64,000 nt of DNA from Novosphingobium sp. MW5 (GCA_025938935.1 JAPCWB010000001.1:1860001-1924000); one strand, 5' to 3'. Counted from the stretch's first letter, positions 27,191-36,481 are shown. Numbers and translations are program-made. The notes: a model not told the origin generated them from the sequence alone.

Positions 27191-28030
27191 ATGCGCCCAC
27201 TCGCCCGCCTGCCGCTCGACAAGGGCGCGTTCCGCGACAAATATGGTCCGTGGGCCGTGATCGCGGGCGCCTCCGAAGGCACGGGCGAATGTTATGCGCG
27301 CGAATTGGCCGAGATGGGGATCAATCTGGTCCTCGTCTCGCGCCGCCAGGGCGCGCTGGACCTTCTGGGCGAAGCGCTGAAGGCCGAATACGGCATCGAT
27401 TACCTCGCCGTGGCGCAGGACCTGACCGAAGACGGAGCGGGCTTGCGGATCGTTGAAGCGGCGGCTGGCCTTGATGTCGGGCTCTATATCTCCAACGCCG
27501 GAGCAGACGGTTTCGCCAGCTTCTTCGAAGACAGCACCGATGCCGCACACCGGCTGGTGCGTATGAATATCTCGACGCTGATCGATGCAGCGAACGGCTT
27601 TGGTAAAGGCATGCTGGCGCGAGGCCAAAATGGACAAGGGCGCGGCGGGATCATTGTCATGGCATCGGGGGCCGGGCTGGGCGGTCAGCCCAATCTGGTG
27701 CTCTATTCCGCGACCAAAGCCTTTGAGATCAACTTCGCGGAATCGCTGTGGGCTGAATACCATGAGCGCGGGATCGACGTGATCGGCATTGCCGCGCCGA
27801 TCATGCGCACGCCCACTTTGTTGCGCATGGTGCCCGAAGGCTTCGACGTTTCGGACGTCTATGACCCGGCGGACGTGACTCACAATGCGCTCGCCGGACT
27901 GCTGGCAGGTGAGCCGCTGCAGATCGTGCCAGACGGGCCCGGGCAGGAGAAGCAGCCGCAAGTGCAGGCAGATCGCAAGGCGCGGCTCGTCGGCTTCGTT
28001 GAATTCAACAAGATGTTTACTGGAGGATGA
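27191..28030 (+). CDS. SDR family oxidoreductase (SDR_c-like, longer form)
   Basis: This 279-residue SDR has a longer N-terminal arm before the cofactor motif AGASEGTG, then SNAGAD, a Ser in VMASGAG and YSATKAF (Y-x3-K). The C-terminal third (EGFDVSDVYDPADVTHNALAG) is like that of DltE/17-beta-HSD12-type SDRs, which reduce long-chain or steroid ketones. ATG 27191 follows the CMD gene stop by 2 bp. Its own stop overlaps the next SDR start (ATGA), giving coupled translation of consecutive SDRs. Confidence 0.87.
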   Translation: MRPLARLPLDKGAFRDKYGPWAVIAGASEGTGECYARELAEMGINLVLVSRRQGALDLLGEALKAEYGIDYLAVAQDLTEDGAGLRIVEAAAGLDVGLYISNAGADGFASFFEDSTDAAHRLVRMNISTLIDAANGFGKGMLARGQNGQGRGGIIVMASGAGLGGQPNLVLYSATKAFEINFAESLWAEYHERGIDVIGIAAPIMRTPTLLRMVPEGFDVSDVYDPADVTHNALAGLLAGEPLQIVPDGPGQEKQPQVQADRKARLVGFVEFNKMFTGG

Positions 28031-28839
28031 GCGAAATGGGCCGACTGACAGGCAAGGTAGCAATCGTCACCGGCGGCGGCGGGGGTATCGGTTCGGCAGT
28101 GGTTCGCCGCCTCGTGGCCGAGGGGGCGAATGTTGCGGTTGCCGATGTGTTCGCCAATTCCGCAAACGCCGTTGCCGGGCCGCTGGGCGATGCGGCCCTA
28201 GCCGTGCAGTTCGATGCATCTGATCCTGCTTCGGTTGAAGCCATGGTCGAAAAGACCGTCAGCCATTTCGGGCGGCTCGACATCCTGCACAACAATGCGG
28301 CGATGACCGATCCGGCCAAGCATCCGCTTGATACCGATGCCGTGACCATCCCCGTCGAAATCTGGGACGAGATCATCGACATCAATCTGCGCGGCTATCT
28401 GCTCGGCTGCAAATATGCGATTCCGCACATGATCAAGGGCGGCGGCGGTTCGATCATCAACACCGCATCGAACAGCGGTACGGCGGGCGACCTTGCGCGG
28501 ATAGCCTATGGCGCGTCGAAGGGCGGTATCATTACGCTGACCAAATATGTCGCCACCCAGCACGGCAGGCAAAACATCCGTTGCAATTCGGTCGCCCCGG
28601 GCGTGGTGCTCACCCCGGCGCTGGACGCAACGGTTCCCGGCCTCAAGGAAATCATCAAGCGTCATATCCTTACGCCAGAATTCGGGACACCGGATGATAT
28701 TGCCGCACTGGTCGCATTTCTCGCATCGGATGAAAGTCGCTACATAACTGGCGAAAACATATCGATTTCCGGCGGCGGATTGTCGCACCAGCCGCACTAT
28801 GCCGATCTGCTGCAACTTATGGAGCAGCACCTGTCATGA
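28027..28839 (+). CDS. SDR family oxidoreductase with HQPHYAD tail
   Basis: This 270-residue SDR has TGGGGGIGSAV near 15-25, HNNAAM, a Ser in NTASNSG, YGASKGG and ENISISGGG. Its end, SHQPHYADLLQLMEQHL, is the same kind of tail as in the SDRs at 10921 and 32557. Overlaps of 4 bp on both sides (ATGA) tie it to the preceding SDR and to the sulfotransferase that follows. Acting on neighbouring hydroxyls of the same scaffold would explain the three related copies. Confidence 0.88.
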   Translation: MSEMGRLTGKVAIVTGGGGGIGSAVVRRLVAEGANVAVADVFANSANAVAGPLGDAALAVQFDASDPASVEAMVEKTVSHFGRLDILHNNAAMTDPAKHPLDTDAVTIPVEIWDEIIDINLRGYLLGCKYAIPHMIKGGGGSIINTASNSGTAGDLARIAYGASKGGIITLTKYVATQHGRQNIRCNSVAPGVVLTPALDATVPGLKEIIKRHILTPEFGTPDDIAALVAFLASDESRYITGENISISGGGLSHQPHYADLLQLMEQHLS

Positions 28840-30005
28840 GCGCGCCGCTGACTGTTCCTTCGCTGGAGCACGCAGCGCGCGAACAGACTGGTCTCGCAGA
28901 TTTCGGCCTGGACACCGGCTGGCGCGAGGGCTTCGAGCGGTTGGTTGCGGCAGTTGAGGCAATGGTGCCGAATGATCAGCTTCGGCAGATGGCCACGCAC
29001 AATATCGTTGGCCAGTTGGCAACGCGCCTGCGCTTTGTCGAAGATGACCGGAGGCACCCGGAAATCGCCGAGCAGGACGTGGGCGATCCGCTGATCGTCA
29101 TCGGCTTGCCGCGCACCGGCACGACGATAAGCTATGATCTGCTGTGCCTTGATCCCGCTGCGCGCGCTCCGCGTGAGTGGGAATGGTACGTACCCTGGCC
29201 GCCACCGGAAGTCGCAACCTTCGCCAGCGATCCGCGGATTGCTCAGGTCACGGCAATGTATGACAACTGGCTGGAGCATGCCCCGCAATTGCTTGATATA
29301 CAGCGCTTTGACTGCACGCAGCCAGGCGAGTGCAACCACGGCATGCAGTATCACTTTGGCAGCACCAATTTTGCGGCGGAACTCGGCGTGCCTGACTTTG
29401 CCGAGTGGCTGCGGGAGAACAGGGTGGCGGGCCAATACGTATCGCACAAACGCTTGCTCCAGAACTTCCAGTGGAAGGGACCAAAGGGGCGCTGGACGCT
29501 GAAATCACCGCAACACCTGTTCGATCTGCCCGCGCTGATCGAGGCTTATCCGGGCGCAATGCTGGTGTGGACCCACCGCGATCCGGCGCTAACGTTCTCC
29601 TCGCTTTCCAGCTTTATTGCCGGGTTTCTTGCAGCGTTCGGCGGCGACAAGGACAAGGCGGCAATCGGCCGCGAAGTCGTGGAAACCTGGATCGCGGCGA
29701 TGAACCGGGCGCTGGCCACACGGGCAGATCCGGCGATCGAAGCACGCATCATCGATCTGGCGCACAAGGATGTCGTCGCCGATCCGATGGGCGCAGTTCA
29801 GCGGATATATCGCAAGTTCGATCTGCCGTTTTCCGATGTGCACGCCGCCCGGATCACTCGCTTTCTGGCGGATAATCCTGCCGCGAAACGTATGGGCAAA
29901 CACCAACATTCGCCTGAACAATACAGCATCGACAATGCCGAAGTGCGCACGCGCATGGCGGACTATTACGACCGCTTCGGCGATCTTCTGGGGAAACCAG
30001 CATGA
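28836..30005 (+). CDS. Sulfotransferase family protein
   Basis: This 389-residue protein has the PAPS loop GLPRTGTTIS at about 90-99 and the second PAPS-binding element THRDPALTFSSLSSF. It belongs to the same broad family as the protein at 21612 but is only distantly similar and lacks the latter's N-terminal region, so it is not a recent duplicate. It may sulfate a hydroxyl of a pathway intermediate. It overlaps both neighbours by 4 bp (SDR before, SDR after). Confidence 0.86.
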   Translation: MSAPLTVPSLEHAAREQTGLADFGLDTGWREGFERLVAAVEAMVPNDQLRQMATHNIVGQLATRLRFVEDDRRHPEIAEQDVGDPLIVIGLPRTGTTISYDLLCLDPAARAPREWEWYVPWPPPEVATFASDPRIAQVTAMYDNWLEHAPQLLDIQRFDCTQPGECNHGMQYHFGSTNFAAELGVPDFAEWLRENRVAGQYVSHKRLLQNFQWKGPKGRWTLKSPQHLFDLPALIEAYPGAMLVWTHRDPALTFSSLSSFIAGFLAAFGGDKDKAAIGREVVETWIAAMNRALATRADPAIEARIIDLAHKDVVADPMGAVQRIYRKFDLPFSDVHAARITRFLADNPAAKRMGKHQHSPEQYSIDNAEVRTRMADYYDRFGDLLGKPA

Positions 30006-30778
30006 GCGTGCTCGATCGTTTTCGTCTGGATGGACGCACAGCAATTCTCACCGGTGTTGGCCCCGGCGTGGGCGAGCATGTCGCCAAGGCCTATGCGGAA
30101 CTGGGGGCCAATGTCGTAATCTCCGCCCGTTCGCAGGAACGGCTGGATCGGATCGCTGCCGAGATCAATGCGCTGCCAGGTGGACGCGCGCTCGCCGTTG
30201 CAGCCGATGCAGGTGAGAAATCCGACCTCGAACGTCTGGTGGCCAAGGCGCGTCAAGCTTTCGGGCCGATCCATATCGTGTTCAACAATGCCGCTGCCGG
30301 CGTGGTCTATGCCCACGATGGCGGACTGTGGGCGAACACTGATGAGGTCTGGAAAACCGCGATGGACGTCAATGTCATGGCAACTTGGCGGCTGACCGAA
30401 CTGACCGAGACGGACATGAAGGCGCACGGCAAGGGCTCGATTATCTCGGTACAAAGTTGCGGCGGATTCACGCCGATCCCGCCTGCGGTTGCTTATGGTG
30501 TGAGCAAGGCTGCACTGTTGTTTCTGGTGCGCGAACTGGCAAAGAGCCAAGCCCCTCACACGCGGATCAACTGTCTGTGTGTCGGATCGATGAGCCCTGA
30601 TGGGCAGGAGGCGGAAATCCACAAGGGGCTGGGGCTCGCCGAACGCAACGCGATCAAGCGCTTCGGCGCAGCCGACGAAGCGGTGGGAGCCGCGATCCTG
30701 CTTGCCAGCGATGCATCCAGCTATACCACCGGCAGCACAGTTTTTACTGAGGGCGGGCGGGTAGGCACCATCTCGTGA
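30002..30778 (+). CDS. SDR family oxidoreductase
   Basis: This 258-residue SDR has TGVGPGVGEHV in the cofactor position and FNNAAAG, then a Ser in SVQSCGG, and YGVSKAA (Y-x3-K), with FTEGGR at the end. The unusual VGPGVG turn keeps the glycine pattern of T-G-x3-G-x-G. It resembles 7-alpha-hydroxysteroid dehydrogenase-like SDRs only in general outline, and substrate assignment is not possible. It overlaps the sulfotransferase stop by 4 bp, and its stop overlaps the GTG start of the DUF1214 gene. Confidence 0.86.
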   Translation: MSVLDRFRLDGRTAILTGVGPGVGEHVAKAYAELGANVVISARSQERLDRIAAEINALPGGRALAVAADAGEKSDLERLVAKARQAFGPIHIVFNNAAAGVVYAHDGGLWANTDEVWKTAMDVNVMATWRLTELTETDMKAHGKGSIISVQSCGGFTPIPPAVAYGVSKAALLFLVRELAKSQAPHTRINCLCVGSMSPDGQEAEIHKGLGLAERNAIKRFGAADEAVGAAILLASDASSYTTGSTVFTEGGRVGTIS

Positions 30779-32028
30779 CCAATCCGCTTTACACAGCAGA
30801 TCAGGAGACTGCGGAAGAGCTTGCTCTGCGGTTGATCGAGCGGGCTGACGTTCGCGCCGCGCGCGAGGCGGCCCGGCGCGAAATGCGCAACGATCCGGCG
30901 GCAGCCCTTCCGGATGGCGCGCTCAGCCTTGACCATGCACTCGACCAATGGGTCCTGGCGCTCGCCATGCGCGAAGCCAATGGCGACACTGCCGCTCCCA
31001 AAGTGGTCTGGAACGTCTCCAACCCGCCACGCCACTGGTTCGGGCACAGCTATGGCGGAGCGGCTGTTGCGGTGGACAATCCCGACAATTTCAACCGGGA
31101 AATCCCGATCGATGGCGCGGGGCACTATGCCATAGACATTCGCTTTTCTGCCGACCCGCCGCAGTTCAGCGTGGTGATAGAGATGGAGCCCGAGCACCAC
31201 GCTGGCCTTGGCCGCAATATCGGTGCCCTGACTTTGCAGCAACTTCTGCCGCATTGTGATTGTGATGGCAGGATAACGGTGACCGTGGGGCCGGATGCTG
31301 GCGGTCCGCTGCATTTGCAAAGCGAGCCGGGCCGGATCCAGATTTATACGCGAGACAGTCAGGCAGACTGGAATCAACTGCCCGCCGAAGTGACTGTGCG
31401 CCGCCTTGATCCGCCTGCTGATTGGCACCCCCGGACCGAGGAGCAGATTGCCGCGAGCGTCGTGGCTGACATGCCAGCGTGGGTAAGCTTCTGGCGCGGG
31501 TTCAAGGACGACTTTCTGGGGTATCCAGAACCGAACCGGTTGGTCGGGCCCAACGGCCGCGATGGCAACTGGGGCTATCTGGCCGGGGGCCGCTTTGCCA
31601 TTGGCGATGACGAAGCGGTGCTGGTCACACTTGATCCGGTGGACAGCTATTACACCGGCTTCCAGATCACCGATCCATGGACCATTGCCCCTGATCCGAT
31701 GCACCGTCTGGCCAGCCTCAACCGGTCGCAAGTGACCCCGAACGCAGATGGCACAGTGACCTATGCTGTTTCACTGGCCGATCCCGGTGTCGCCAACTGG
31801 ATTGACACTTGCGGCCTGCACGAAGGCTGGATGCTGACGCGCTGGCAAGGTGTGCCCGCAGATCCGCCGCTGGATCGCATGATTCGCGAGGTTCGCCTGG
31901 TGAAACTGGATGCGATCCCGCCTGAAATCCTGCGTATCGATCTGGATGGGCGGCGCACGCAGATGGCGGAGCGGGCAAAAGCCTTTGCCCAACGGACGAG
32001 CGCGAAAGGGTGGAGCGATGCAGCCTGA
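30775..32028 (+). CDS. DUF1214-domain protein, copy 1
   Basis: This 417-residue protein has a C-terminal DUF1214-like beta region (DSYYTGFQITDPWTIAPDP, LADPGVANWIDTCGLHEGWMLTRWQG). The same elements occur in the protein at 36597 (TNALYETTDWYNNQ, ARDPGVHNWLDTSG). No signal peptide is visible, so it is probably cytoplasmic. The biochemical role of DUF1214 proteins is not settled; in sphingomonads and mycobacteria I recall them in steroid- or terpene-like catabolic clusters. The start is GTG 30775, overlapping the SDR stop (GTGA). Its end overlaps the next VOC gene by 11 bp. Confidence 0.75.
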   Translation: MTNPLYTADQETAEELALRLIERADVRAAREAARREMRNDPAAALPDGALSLDHALDQWVLALAMREANGDTAAPKVVWNVSNPPRHWFGHSYGGAAVAVDNPDNFNREIPIDGAGHYAIDIRFSADPPQFSVVIEMEPEHHAGLGRNIGALTLQQLLPHCDCDGRITVTVGPDAGGPLHLQSEPGRIQIYTRDSQADWNQLPAEVTVRRLDPPADWHPRTEEQIAASVVADMPAWVSFWRGFKDDFLGYPEPNRLVGPNGRDGNWGYLAGGRFAIGDDEAVLVTLDPVDSYYTGFQITDPWTIAPDPMHRLASLNRSQVTPNADGTVTYAVSLADPGVANWIDTCGLHEGWMLTRWQGVPADPPLDRMIREVRLVKLDAIPPEILRIDLDGRRTQMAERAKAFAQRTSAKGWSDAA

Positions 32029-32560
32029 AGGTTCGATCATCGAGCTGTGCCATGTCACCCGCGACCTTGACGCGGCGCTGCTGCACTGGACCCGCGATCT
32101 GGGGGCAGGGCCGTTCTTCGTGTTCGATGTGCCCGTGCTACCTGGTCAGCTCTATTACGGCGTCCCGACCGAGGTTGCGATGCGGGTGGGCTTCGGGTTT
32201 TCCGGAGGCGTGCTGATCGAACTGCTTGAGCAGACCAATGACGGTGCGTCGCCGTTCCGCGATTTTCTGGAACAGCACGGCGAAGGCTTGCACCACATCA
32301 TGCCACGTGGCGAATACGATGCCGACCATGCGCGGCTCAGTGCGGCAGGGCACCAAGTGGCCTATGCCGGACAAATGCCATCGGGTGAGCGATTTTGCCT
32401 GTTCGATACGCGGGCGCTGAACGGCGCCTATGTCGAGCTCATGGAATTGTCAGAGGCAATGCTTGGTTCGCTGGCCCTGATGGCAAAGGCCCATGCCATC
32501 TGGGACCGGGTATCCGACCCCGTCCGTCCGATGTCGCGGCTGGCGGAATACGCGGCCTAA
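32018..32560 (+). CDS. VOC family protein
   Basis: This 180-residue VOC-fold protein has IIELCHVTRDLDAALLHW at the start, LHHIMPRGEYDADHARL in the second half and AYVELMELSE at the end, giving the metal-ligand pattern His/His/Glu. It resembles the VOC protein at 24618 in layout but is not a close copy. Isomerase, epimerase or lyase functions are possible. ATG 32018 has GGAG four bases upstream and lies within the end of the DUF1214 gene. It closes the long plus-strand unit, and the stop overlaps the convergent SDR stop by 4 bp. Confidence 0.77.
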   Translation: MQPEGSIIELCHVTRDLDAALLHWTRDLGAGPFFVFDVPVLPGQLYYGVPTEVAMRVGFGFSGGVLIELLEQTNDGASPFRDFLEQHGEGLHHIMPRGEYDADHARLSAAGHQVAYAGQMPSGERFCLFDTRALNGAYVELMELSEAMLGSLALMAKAHAIWDRVSDPVRPMSRLAEYAA

Positions 32561-33372
32561 AGCTTGGCACTGCCCATCTGGGCGAAAAGCTTCTGGAAAT
32601 CGGCATGACTGGGCTGGTGGGCGGTAACGCCGCCGTCGATTGGGATCGCCGCTCCGGTAATGAAGCTGCTTTCATCGCTGGCAAGGAAGGCCACCAGATT
32701 GGCGATGTCCTCGGGCTGGCCGAGTTGCGGCGTTAGGTGATGCGAGAGCAGGATATCCTTGATCACGTCGGGCGTCGATTCCACCGCCAGTGGTGTCAGC
32801 ACGAAGCCGATGACCATGCAGTTTGAGCGCACGTTCTGTTTGCCATACTGGGTAGCAATCATCCGGTTGAGCTGGATCAGCGCTGCCTTTGAAGACCCAT
32901 AGGCGGTCAGGGTCGATTCGCCCTGTACGCCAAAGCCCGAAGCGCTGTGGATGATCGAGCCGCCGCCTGCTGCGATCATGTGTGGAATGACGTGCTTGCT
33001 CATCAGCATCGCGCCGCGCACGTTGACCGCCATGGCCATGTCCCATGCAGCAACATCGAGGTTGACCACATCGAGGTCTTTCTGACGCTGGGCATCGTTC
33101 TGGATCGCTGCATTGTTGTGCAGCACGTCGATCCGGCCGAACTGAGCGACCACAGCGTCCGCCAGGGCCTTAACCGAAGCTTCGTCGGTCAGGTCGACCG
33201 CCATTGCGACCGCCCTGGAGATATTAGCGGCGGCAGCTTTGGCTGCCGCTGCGTCGATATCGGCGAGCACAACTGTCGCTCCGTTCGCAGCCAGACGCCG
33301 GGCCGATGCCGCACCAATGCCGCCACCTGCGCCGGTCACCAATGCGATCTTTCCGTCAAGTCTGCCAGTCAT
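32557..33372 (-). CDS. SDR family oxidoreductase with HQPSHAD tail
   Basis: This 271-residue SDR has TGAGGGIGAAS near 14-24, HNNAAI, a Ser in HSASGFG, YGSSKAA and AIPIDGG. Its C terminus, TAHQPSHADFQKLFAQM, is a variant of the HQPHYAD tail of the SDRs at 10921 and 28027. It is transcribed alone on the minus strand from the divergent promoter that carries the operator at 33425, 52 nt from its ATG. It converges on the VOC gene with a 4-bp overlap of stop codons. Confidence 0.88.
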   Translation of the reverse strand: MTGRLDGKIALVTGAGGGIGAASARRLAANGATVVLADIDAAAAKAAAANISRAVAMAVDLTDEASVKALADAVVAQFGRIDVLHNNAAIQNDAQRQKDLDVVNLDVAAWDMAMAVNVRGAMLMSKHVIPHMIAAGGGSIIHSASGFGVQGESTLTAYGSSKAALIQLNRMIATQYGKQNVRSNCMVIGFVLTPLAVESTPDVIKDILLSHHLTPQLGQPEDIANLVAFLASDESSFITGAAIPIDGGVTAHQPSHADFQKLFAQMGSAKL

Positions 33373-33424
33373 GCCTCAATCCCTTTATTCCTGTTCTGTC
33401 CGCCACATGGGCCTTTCGGCGTGA

Positions 33425-33440
33425 CCTGCCAAAGGAAAGG
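33425..33440. promoter_or_regulatory. Island operator, copy 6 (divergent SDR / membrane protein promoter)
   Basis: CCTGCC-AAAG-GAAAGG matches the island repeat and is almost the same as copy 4. It lies 52 nt from the SDR start and 57 nt from the membrane-protein start. Confidence 0.77.
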
Positions 33441-33497
33441 TCAGCTCCGATGAGCCTTGGCTAGACGCTGCACCATCACTGGACAGAGGACGCCGTC

Positions 33498-34259
33498 ATG
33501 CCAAGTACCATCGTCCCGATGCCGGTCATGCCTGCGCCCGAGCCGGCTGGGTCGATCTTCCTGATCGGTACTTGCGTGATTCTGGCAGCGATTTTGCTGT
33601 GGTGGGCTGTGGGCGGTGAACGCCAGCGGCGGGGCTGGATCATGCCGCTGATCTTCGCCGGCACGGCGCTCTCGGCCGTGATGATCGAGCCGATCTATGA
33701 CAATACGCTGCTCTACTGGTATCCGGACGAGAACAATCTGGCCTTCTTCCGGGGCTATGAACGCACAATCCCGTGGTTCGTGCCGCTGGGCTATGCCTGG
33801 TTCTTCGGCAGTTCGGCCTATCTGGTCTGGCGAGTGATCGAAAGCGGGGCGTCGGCATCGCGCATCTGGCAGCTGTTCGTCGCAACGGTCTTCGTTGACT
33901 GGTTAGCCGTTTCGATCTGCGAGTGGCTCGAACTCAGTGCCTTCTATGGCAATCAGCCGTTTCACATCTTCGGCTCGCCGCTGTGGTTTTCGTTCTGCGA
34001 TGCAACGGGCGGATTTGTGCTGGGGGCGGCGCTGGCGCTGTTCGTGCCGCATTTGCCCGGAGCCAAGCGCCTCTGGCTGATGTTGCTGCCCAGCTTCACC
34101 TACGCTTCGACCCTGGGATCGACCACCGCGCCGGTATCGCTGGCCCTCAATTCAGGCTGGTCCACACCGACGGTCTGGGCAGCAGGTGCGGCAACGATGG
34201 CTCTGTGCATGGTTGCCATCCATGTGATAGCGCAGATGTCGGAAAGGCGGAGACCATAG
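33498..34259 (+). CDS. Polytopic membrane protein, possibly AveC/spirocyclase-like, copy 2
   Basis: This 253-residue protein has about seven predicted membrane helices. It shares the motifs IEPIYDNTLLYWYP and PWFVPLGYAWFFG with the protein at 23842 (QEFFGDWGAYLSWNP, PLFIPLSWGWWFS). The conserved acidic pair E-x3-D at a helix end and the aromatic cluster suggest a small-molecule site in the membrane rather than a pore. The resemblance to AveC-like proteins is recalled, not computed. It is the first gene of a two-gene unit with an MFS carrier, so handling of a membrane-soluble substrate during uptake is conceivable. Confidence 0.6.
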   Translation: MPSTIVPMPVMPAPEPAGSIFLIGTCVILAAILLWWAVGGERQRRGWIMPLIFAGTALSAVMIEPIYDNTLLYWYPDENNLAFFRGYERTIPWFVPLGYAWFFGSSAYLVWRVIESGASASRIWQLFVATVFVDWLAVSICEWLELSAFYGNQPFHIFGSPLWFSFCDATGGFVLGAALALFVPHLPGAKRLWLMLLPSFTYASTLGSTTAPVSLALNSGWSTPTVWAAGAATMALCMVAIHVIAQMSERRRP

Positions 34260-34279
34260 CCGCCGAGGGGGAAGTCCGA

Positions 34280-35611
34280 ATGAAACGATTTTCCGGCCGC
34301 GACTGGTGGTTCATCGTGCTGCTTGGCACGATCTACATGGCCAATTTCATCGACCGGATGATCATCTCCGTGGTCGGAGAACCGATCCGCCGAGAATTTG
34401 GGCTTAGCGACCTGCAACTGGGCGTGATGGGCGGGGTGGCTTTTGCCCTGTTCTATGGCGGCATCGGTATCCCGATTGCCCGACTGGCCGAGCGGGTGAG
34501 CCGGGTTGGCATTGTCGCGGTGGCGACGACTCTGTGGTCAGTCATGACCATGTTGTCGGGCGCAGCGACCAGTTACGCACATTTGCTGCTGGCCCGGATG
34601 GGGGTCGGCATTGGCGAGGCGGGTTTCACGCCGCCGGTCGTATCGATGATTGCTGACCGTTTCGATGCCGACAAGCGGGCAACGGTTTTTTCGCTGATCG
34701 CTGTCGGGGTGTCGGTAGGCGGGGCCGTTGGCGCGCTTGTCGGGGGCTGGATCGCGCAGACCCACGGCTGGCGAATGGCCTTCCTCGTCATGGGCGGGCC
34801 AGGAGTGCTGCTTGCCTTGCTGTTATGGCTGACCATTCGCGAACCGGCGCGCCGCCATGCCGACGCAGCCGCGCCGCCTCTGCGTGAGGTTTTGCGCCTT
34901 GTCGGACGTTCACCTTCGTTTGTCGGCTTCACGGTGGGCAGCGGCATGGTGGCGCTCGTGGGTTTTGGTCTGAACCTGTTCCTCATCCCGCTGCTTATCC
35001 GGCGCTTCGGATTCGATCTCAAGTCGGCGGCGCTGACCTTTGCGCTGACCTTCAGCATGGCGACCGCGCTGGGCGGTGTGGTCGGCGGTGTACTGGCGGA
35101 CCGTCTGGCTGCGCACCATCACCGCCGCTATGGCCTGCTTCCGATCGCGAGTTCGGCGCTGGCCCTGCCGCTCTATCTGGCCGCCATTTATCAGGATGAC
35201 TGGCGGATCATGGCCGCTTTGCTTTTTGCTGCCACCTTCAGTCTTTACGCCTTTTTGCCGACCATCATGACCGTGACGCAGCGACTGGTCGAACCGCGCA
35301 TGAGGGCGACTGCGGCCGCGATCCACGCGTTTGGCCAGACGGTGTTCGGACTGGGACTGGGGTCGGCCTTTCTAGGCTGGATGAGCGACTGGTTGGCCAG
35401 GCGCGCTTTCGGATCGGGCTATGCCGAGGCGTGCCTTGCTGCACGAGAGCAGGGTCCGACTGCACTGTGCCAAGCCGCTTCGGGCACCGGGCTGCAGCAG
35501 GCACTTCTCTTGCTGGGTCTGTTTCTGTTGTTGGCTATCGCCTGCTATTGGATAGCGGCCAAGTCCATCGCGGGCGAGATTGCGGCAATCGAAAGTCAGC
35601 GCGATCTATGA
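34280..35611 (+). CDS. MFS transporter (Spinster-like)
   Basis: This 443-residue major facilitator has 12 predicted helices. It shows NFIDRMIISVVGEPIRREFGLSD at helix 1, ARLAERVSRVG in the 2-3 loop, LARMGVGIGEAGFTPPV, and GWRMAFLVMGGPGV. The pattern is the Spinster-type organic-anion branch common in sphingomonad catabolic islands. It is intact, unlike the related carrier at 12893. It probably imports the substrate or an intermediate across the inner membrane. ATG 34280 lies 20 bp after the membrane-protein gene; the longer open frame is out of phase with that gene and is not used. Confidence 0.88.
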   Translation: MKRFSGRDWWFIVLLGTIYMANFIDRMIISVVGEPIRREFGLSDLQLGVMGGVAFALFYGGIGIPIARLAERVSRVGIVAVATTLWSVMTMLSGAATSYAHLLLARMGVGIGEAGFTPPVVSMIADRFDADKRATVFSLIAVGVSVGGAVGALVGGWIAQTHGWRMAFLVMGGPGVLLALLLWLTIREPARRHADAAAPPLREVLRLVGRSPSFVGFTVGSGMVALVGFGLNLFLIPLLIRRFGFDLKSAALTFALTFSMATALGGVVGGVLADRLAAHHHRRYGLLPIASSALALPLYLAAIYQDDWRIMAALLFAATFSLYAFLPTIMTVTQRLVEPRMRATAAAIHAFGQTVFGLGLGSAFLGWMSDWLARRAFGSGYAEACLAAREQGPTALCQAASGTGLQQALLLLGLFLLLAIACYWIAAKSIAGEIAAIESQRDL

Positions 35612-36481
35612 TCTGCTTTCAATCCAGTCGTTAAGCCGCGCCCAGTGAGCAGTTCGCGTTCCGGCGAAGTTCTGACAATGCGCGGCCGCTTCTACGATCT
35701 GCAATTCAACCGAAGGTGAACCGCTGAAATAGGCGGGCTCTTTCTCGGGTGCAGGGCTGGTGTCGACCGCGCTTTGCACCACAAGTACGGGCACTGCGAT
35801 AAGCGCTGCCGCCGCGTGCACGATCCCCGGCGTCAGCGCTTCTCTACCCAGGGTGACAGGTGTGGTTGATCCGTGCGCCTCGTCGGCTTCGATCAGCGTC
35901 AAGGAAACGTCATCGGCATAGAACAGCCGCCTCATCGGTTCACGCGGGGTGGCAATGTAGCCGCTGGAACTCAGACCATCCAGCAAACTGGCTACATCCG
36001 TATCGCCCAGGATCATCGGTTCGTTGGCCCAACCCAGTACGGCCACCCGGTTCATTTGCCGGTGCGCTGCGGCTTGTGCAATGATCATCATCCCGCCCAT
36101 CGAATGGCCTACGCCGGTCACGTCGACCGGGCGCCCCCATTGGCTGACAATCTGTCGCAGAGCTTCGGCGTGGGCCGCAGCGATCATGGCGCCGCTCAGG
36201 TCGCTTTCCGGTTCCGGACGGGTGCTCTCTCCCATGCCCAACATGTCGATCGCCAGAACTGCTTTGCCCCGATCGGTGAACCAGTGGGCAAAGCTATAGC
36301 TTTCATCGGCAAATGGTGGATGCCAGTAGCCCCGGGTGTAGCCGCCACCATGGACAGCGAAGATCAGGTTTGAAGGCCGATCGTCCATGTCGTCTGGCAG
36401 GTGCAGTGTCGAGGCGATCAGAGTCTCCCTCGCAAGGCCGGTAACCGAGGTGACGTCGAGCATTATGTCTGTGGATTTCAT
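35606..36481 (-). CDS. Alpha/beta hydrolase
   Basis: This 291-residue alpha/beta hydrolase has an oxyanion-hole region FAVHGGGYTRGYW, the nucleophile elbow GHSMGG and a C-terminal His in AAAHCQN. These define a Ser-Asp-His hydrolase for an ester, lactone or C-C bond. ATG 36481 is chosen because the upstream part of the open frame crosses the operator at 36536. It is a single-gene minus-strand unit, convergent with the MFS gene (6-bp overlap). Thioester or lactone hydrolysis would fit the pathway. Confidence 0.85.
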   Translation of the reverse strand: MKSTDIMLDVTSVTGLARETLIASTLHLPDDMDDRPSNLIFAVHGGGYTRGYWHPPFADESYSFAHWFTDRGKAVLAIDMLGMGESTRPEPESDLSGAMIAAAHAEALRQIVSQWGRPVDVTGVGHSMGGMMIIAQAAAHRQMNRVAVLGWANEPMILGDTDVASLLDGLSSSGYIATPREPMRRLFYADDVSLTLIEADEAHGSTTPVTLGREALTPGIVHAAAALIAVPVLVVQSAVDTSPAPEKEPAYFSGSPSVELQIVEAAAHCQNFAGTRTAHWARLNDWIESRS

